A program made the translations under genes and the position numbers. Shown here in pieces: positions 20,654 to 22,685 of a stretch of DNA of 22,685 nucleotides (within the stretch, counting starts at the first letter, position 1; each line of letters starts with the position of its first letter). The stretch is taken from NCBI GenBank assembly GCA_013202445.1, contig JABMRW010000014.1:1-22685 (forward strand). Reading direction: 5' to 3'. This stretch comes from Deltaproteobacteria bacterium. Lineage in GTDB: Bacteria; Chloroflexota; Dehalococcoidia; Dehalococcoidales; BS750m-G39. Under the pieces are notes generated by a model. It ran no database searches. It was not told the origin of the DNA and saw only the letters and a program-made list of their open reading frames with translations.

Positions 20654-21421
20654 ATGAGCAAGTTTGTCGATAAATTAAAGCAGGTCTCAACGGGCGGGCG
20701 GCCGATGGGCTTCCGGGCGGCGGCAATGGCGCCGTCTAAACCGAGGATGCTATTGGTTGCCGTTGTTCCTCAGGGTGATACCGAACACCTGGCTGATATT
20801 GTGGCCGGGGCCGATGCCGGGTTGTTGTCAATGGCCAAACCAGGCTCCGGGGCGAAAGCCCTTGTGCAAATGTCTCAGGCGGTGCCCGATATTTCCTGGG
20901 GTGGCTGGCTGAAAGAAATCGGCAAGGAGGGGGCAGGGAAGGTGGGGGGTGATTTTATCGTTTTTCCGGCAGAAAAGGCGGCGCTGGCCATGCTTGATGA
21001 TGAAGAGAGGGGTAAAATTCTGGAGGTCGAGCCGTGGCTCGAGCCGGGGTTATTGAAGGCAATTGATAGCCTGCCGGTGGACGCGGTGCTTATTGCCGCC
21101 GAGGATAATCAGTTTCTCACCTGGCATCACCTTATGCTCTTCCAGCGCTGCGTTAATATTTTGAGCAAACCACTGCTGGTTCTGGTGCCTCCGGAGGTGA
21201 CCTCCGGTGAGCTGGCGGCGCTCTGGGAGGCCGGGGTGAGGGGGGTGGTGGTCAAGGCCGGAGTTGAGGGGAAAATAGCCGGGATACGCCAGATGCTGGA
21301 TAAACTGCCCTTGCCGTCACGGGACAAGCGAAATAAAGCCGGGCCTCTGCTGCCCCGTATGGGTGGAGAGACGGGTGTGGTATCCGAAGAGGAAGAAGAA
21401 GAGGAGGAGGAGGAGCCTTAA
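20654..21421 (+). CDS. Unknown protein with acidic poly-Glu tail
   Basis: A 255-residue protein I do not recognise. The body alternates hydrophobic beta strands and helices (MLLVAVVP, DAVLIAAED, PLLVLVPPE, GVRGVVVKAG), a pattern that fits an alpha/beta or TIM-barrel-like fold. No catalytic motif, signal peptide or membrane helix is evident. The protein ends in a linker and ten consecutive Glu residues before a final Pro. ATG 20654 is the only start in frame after the promoter; its ribosome site is weak. The gene converges with the GuaB3-type gene, and the two stop codons share bases (TTAA at 21418-21421). Confidence 0.75.
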   Translation: MSKFVDKLKQVSTGGRPMGFRAAAMAPSKPRMLLVAVVPQGDTEHLADIVAGADAGLLSMAKPGSGAKALVQMSQAVPDISWGGWLKEIGKEGAGKVGGDFIVFPAEKAALAMLDDEERGKILEVEPWLEPGLLKAIDSLPVDAVLIAAEDNQFLTWHHLMLFQRCVNILSKPLLVLVPPEVTSGELAALWEAGVRGVVVKAGVEGKIAGIRQMLDKLPLPSRDKRNKAGPLLPRMGGETGVVSEEEEEEEEEEP

Positions 21422-22563
21422 GTTCGGCCCTGAGCCATCTGCCAGAATTTGCCCTCGGTGGTGATGGACGGGGCAATGACCATTTCCGCTTTATGCATTT
21501 CGGCGATATCGGGCGCGCCGCAGATACCCAGGGCGGTGCGTAACGCTCCCACTAGGTTCTGGCTGCCATCGGTTACCGATGCCGGGCCGAAGAGAATCTG
21601 CTCAATGGTGCCGGTGGTGCCTACCTTTATCCGTGTTCCCCGGGGCAGTGCCGGGTGGGGATTGGCCATGCCCCAGTGGTAACCCAGCCCCGGTGCCTCC
21701 TTGGCTTGAGCCAGCACTGAGCCCAGCATGACGCCGTCGGCCCCGGCGGCGACGGCTTTGCAGATATCTCCGCCGTTGCGGAAGCCGCCATCGGTGATTA
21801 TGGGCACGTACCTTCCCGATTCGCGGAAGTAATCATCTCTGGCCAGGGCGCAGTCCATGGTGGCCGTTATCTGGGGGACGCCTACGCCCAGTACCTGCCG
21901 GGTGGTGCAGGCTGCTCCCGGCCCCACGCCTACCAGGACCGCTGAGATGCCGGTCTGCATCAGTTCCAGACAGGAGCTGTAGCTGACGCAGTTACCGACG
22001 ATAATGGGCATTGGTACCAGCTTGCGCAGCTTGGGGAAGATCAGCCCCTCGTAGCTTTTGGAGGTGTGCCTGGCCGTGGTCACCGTAGAGGCGACGACCA
22101 GGATATCGGCCCCAGCTTTGGCGATGAGGGGGGCAAAGCGCTTGGTGTTGGCCGGTGTCACCGAGGCGGCGCATACCGCCCCCGCCTTTTTAATGGTGGC
22201 AACCCTTTCGCCGATAAGGTTTTCTTTAATGGGCGCCGAGTAGACCTTCTGGAGGAGGGGGGTAATTTCGGCGGCGGGGGCGCGGGCAATCTCAGCCAGC
22301 ACGTCATCGGGGTTATCGTAGCGGGTCTGCACCCCTTCCAGGTGAATGACCCCCAGCCCGCCCAGCTGGCTTAGGGTGATGGCCGTCCTGACATCCGTCA
22401 CGCCGTCCATGGCCGATGCCAGAACGGGTATGGCAAAGGTGAAACCTTCTATCTTGAGCTCGATGTTGGTCTGGTCGGGGTTGACGGTGATGTTGCCGGG
22501 GACAATGGCGACTTCATCAAAGCCGTAGGAGCGCCGCAGTTCCCTGAATTTTGGTTTGGCCAT
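21418..22563 (-). CDS. GuaB3-type IMP dehydrogenase family protein (no CBS domains)
   Basis: A 381-residue TIM-barrel protein of the IMP dehydrogenase/GMP reductase superfamily. The catalytic loop GVGPGAACTTRQ has C219 as the nucleophile. TDGGF (257-261) and GADGVMLGS (274-282) bind the nucleotide phosphate. The length of about 380 residues, the absence of the two CBS domains of classical GuaB, and the PVLASAMDGVTD and QKVYSAPIKENLI-type segments point to the GuaB3 subgroup. Family members oxidise IMP to XMP with NAD; the exact reaction of GuaB3 proteins is less settled than that of GuaB. ATG 22563 follows GAAGGA with 6-nt spacing; a TTG at 22581 is less likely. It has its own promoter. Confidence 0.88.
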   Translation of the reverse strand: MAKPKFRELRRSYGFDEVAIVPGNITVNPDQTNIELKIEGFTFAIPVLASAMDGVTDVRTAITLSQLGGLGVIHLEGVQTRYDNPDDVLAEIARAPAAEITPLLQKVYSAPIKENLIGERVATIKKAGAVCAASVTPANTKRFAPLIAKAGADILVVASTVTTARHTSKSYEGLIFPKLRKLVPMPIIVGNCVSYSSCLELMQTGISAVLVGVGPGAACTTRQVLGVGVPQITATMDCALARDDYFRESGRYVPIITDGGFRNGGDICKAVAAGADGVMLGSVLAQAKEAPGLGYHWGMANPHPALPRGTRIKVGTTGTIEQILFGPASVTDGSQNLVGALRTALGICGAPDIAEMHKAEMVIAPSITTEGKFWQMAQGRT

Positions 22564-22583
22564 TTTGTCCTTCTTAAACAAGA

Positions 22584-22613
22584 ACTATAGCAAAGTTGGC
22601 TCTCTAAAGTCAA
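22584..22613 (-). promoter_or_regulatory. Extended -10 promoter of the GuaB3-type gene
   Basis: On the minus strand, TTGACT (22608-22613), an 18-bp spacer and TATAGT (22584-22589) preceded by TGC. The start would be near 22577, giving a leader of about 14 nt that contains the GAAGGA ribosome site. Nothing further is recognised in 22614-22685. Confidence 0.65.
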
Positions 22614-22685
22614 GGAAGTTAGTTAGTGGGGGGCGAAAAAACAGCACTAAAAAAATGGGGGAAACAATTCAGGCGTGGCTAGCTA

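Overview
This is bacterial DNA: intron-free, densely packed genes, most with Shine-Dalgarno (SD) sequences, plus two tRNA genes. The gene content suggests an anaerobe, and my best guess is Chloroflexota (Dehalococcoidia-like). The basis is a set of soluble iron-sulfur, flavin and molybdenum oxidoreductases, duplicated enoate-reductase-type enzymes, beta-oxidation genes and a GuaB3-type protein, with no outer-membrane or oxygenase genes. That assignment is inference; no marker gene settles it.

Left block (153-14757) is a catabolic island. After tRNA-Ile, a plus-strand group holds two tandem Old-Yellow-Enzyme/2,4-dienoyl-CoA-reductase-type flavoproteins, a BaiE-like SnoaL/NTF2-fold protein and an acyl-CoA dehydrogenase. 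Converging on it, a minus-strand group holds (in transcription order) two crotonase-fold proteins that keep the catalytic residues of 6-oxocamphor hydrolase, an NAD(P)/FAD oxidoreductase, a molybdopterin (Mo/W) oxidoreductase, a 4x[4Fe-4S] subunit and an acetoacetyl-CoA-synthetase-type ligase. The two crotonase genes carry the same 32-nt element in their leaders. Together these genes read as a pathway for reductive processing, retro-Claisen cleavage and CoA activation of an alicyclic beta-diketone intermediate, followed by beta-oxidation. The logic resembles bai (bile acid) and camphor/cyclohexanedione routes, but the combination is not one I recognise as described.

Middle block (14953-16506, minus) is a ccdA-tlpA thiol-redox operon ending in a small Cys-containing protein of unknown function. 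Divergent from it (16610-18755, plus) lie a Cas4/RecB-like PD-(D/E)XK nuclease and a glutaminase-less asparagine-synthase-like protein with a C-terminal zinc ribbon.

Right block (18763-22563) looks like housekeeping: a TauE/SafE permease, tRNA-Ala with a strong promoter and an intrinsic terminator, a nitroreductase, an unknown protein with a poly-Glu tail, and a GuaB3-type IMP dehydrogenase family protein. GC content looks clearly higher here than in the catabolic island. Several promoters can be read directly, and three genes appear to be transcribed with almost no leader. No insertion sequence, CRISPR array, rRNA gene or integrase was seen.
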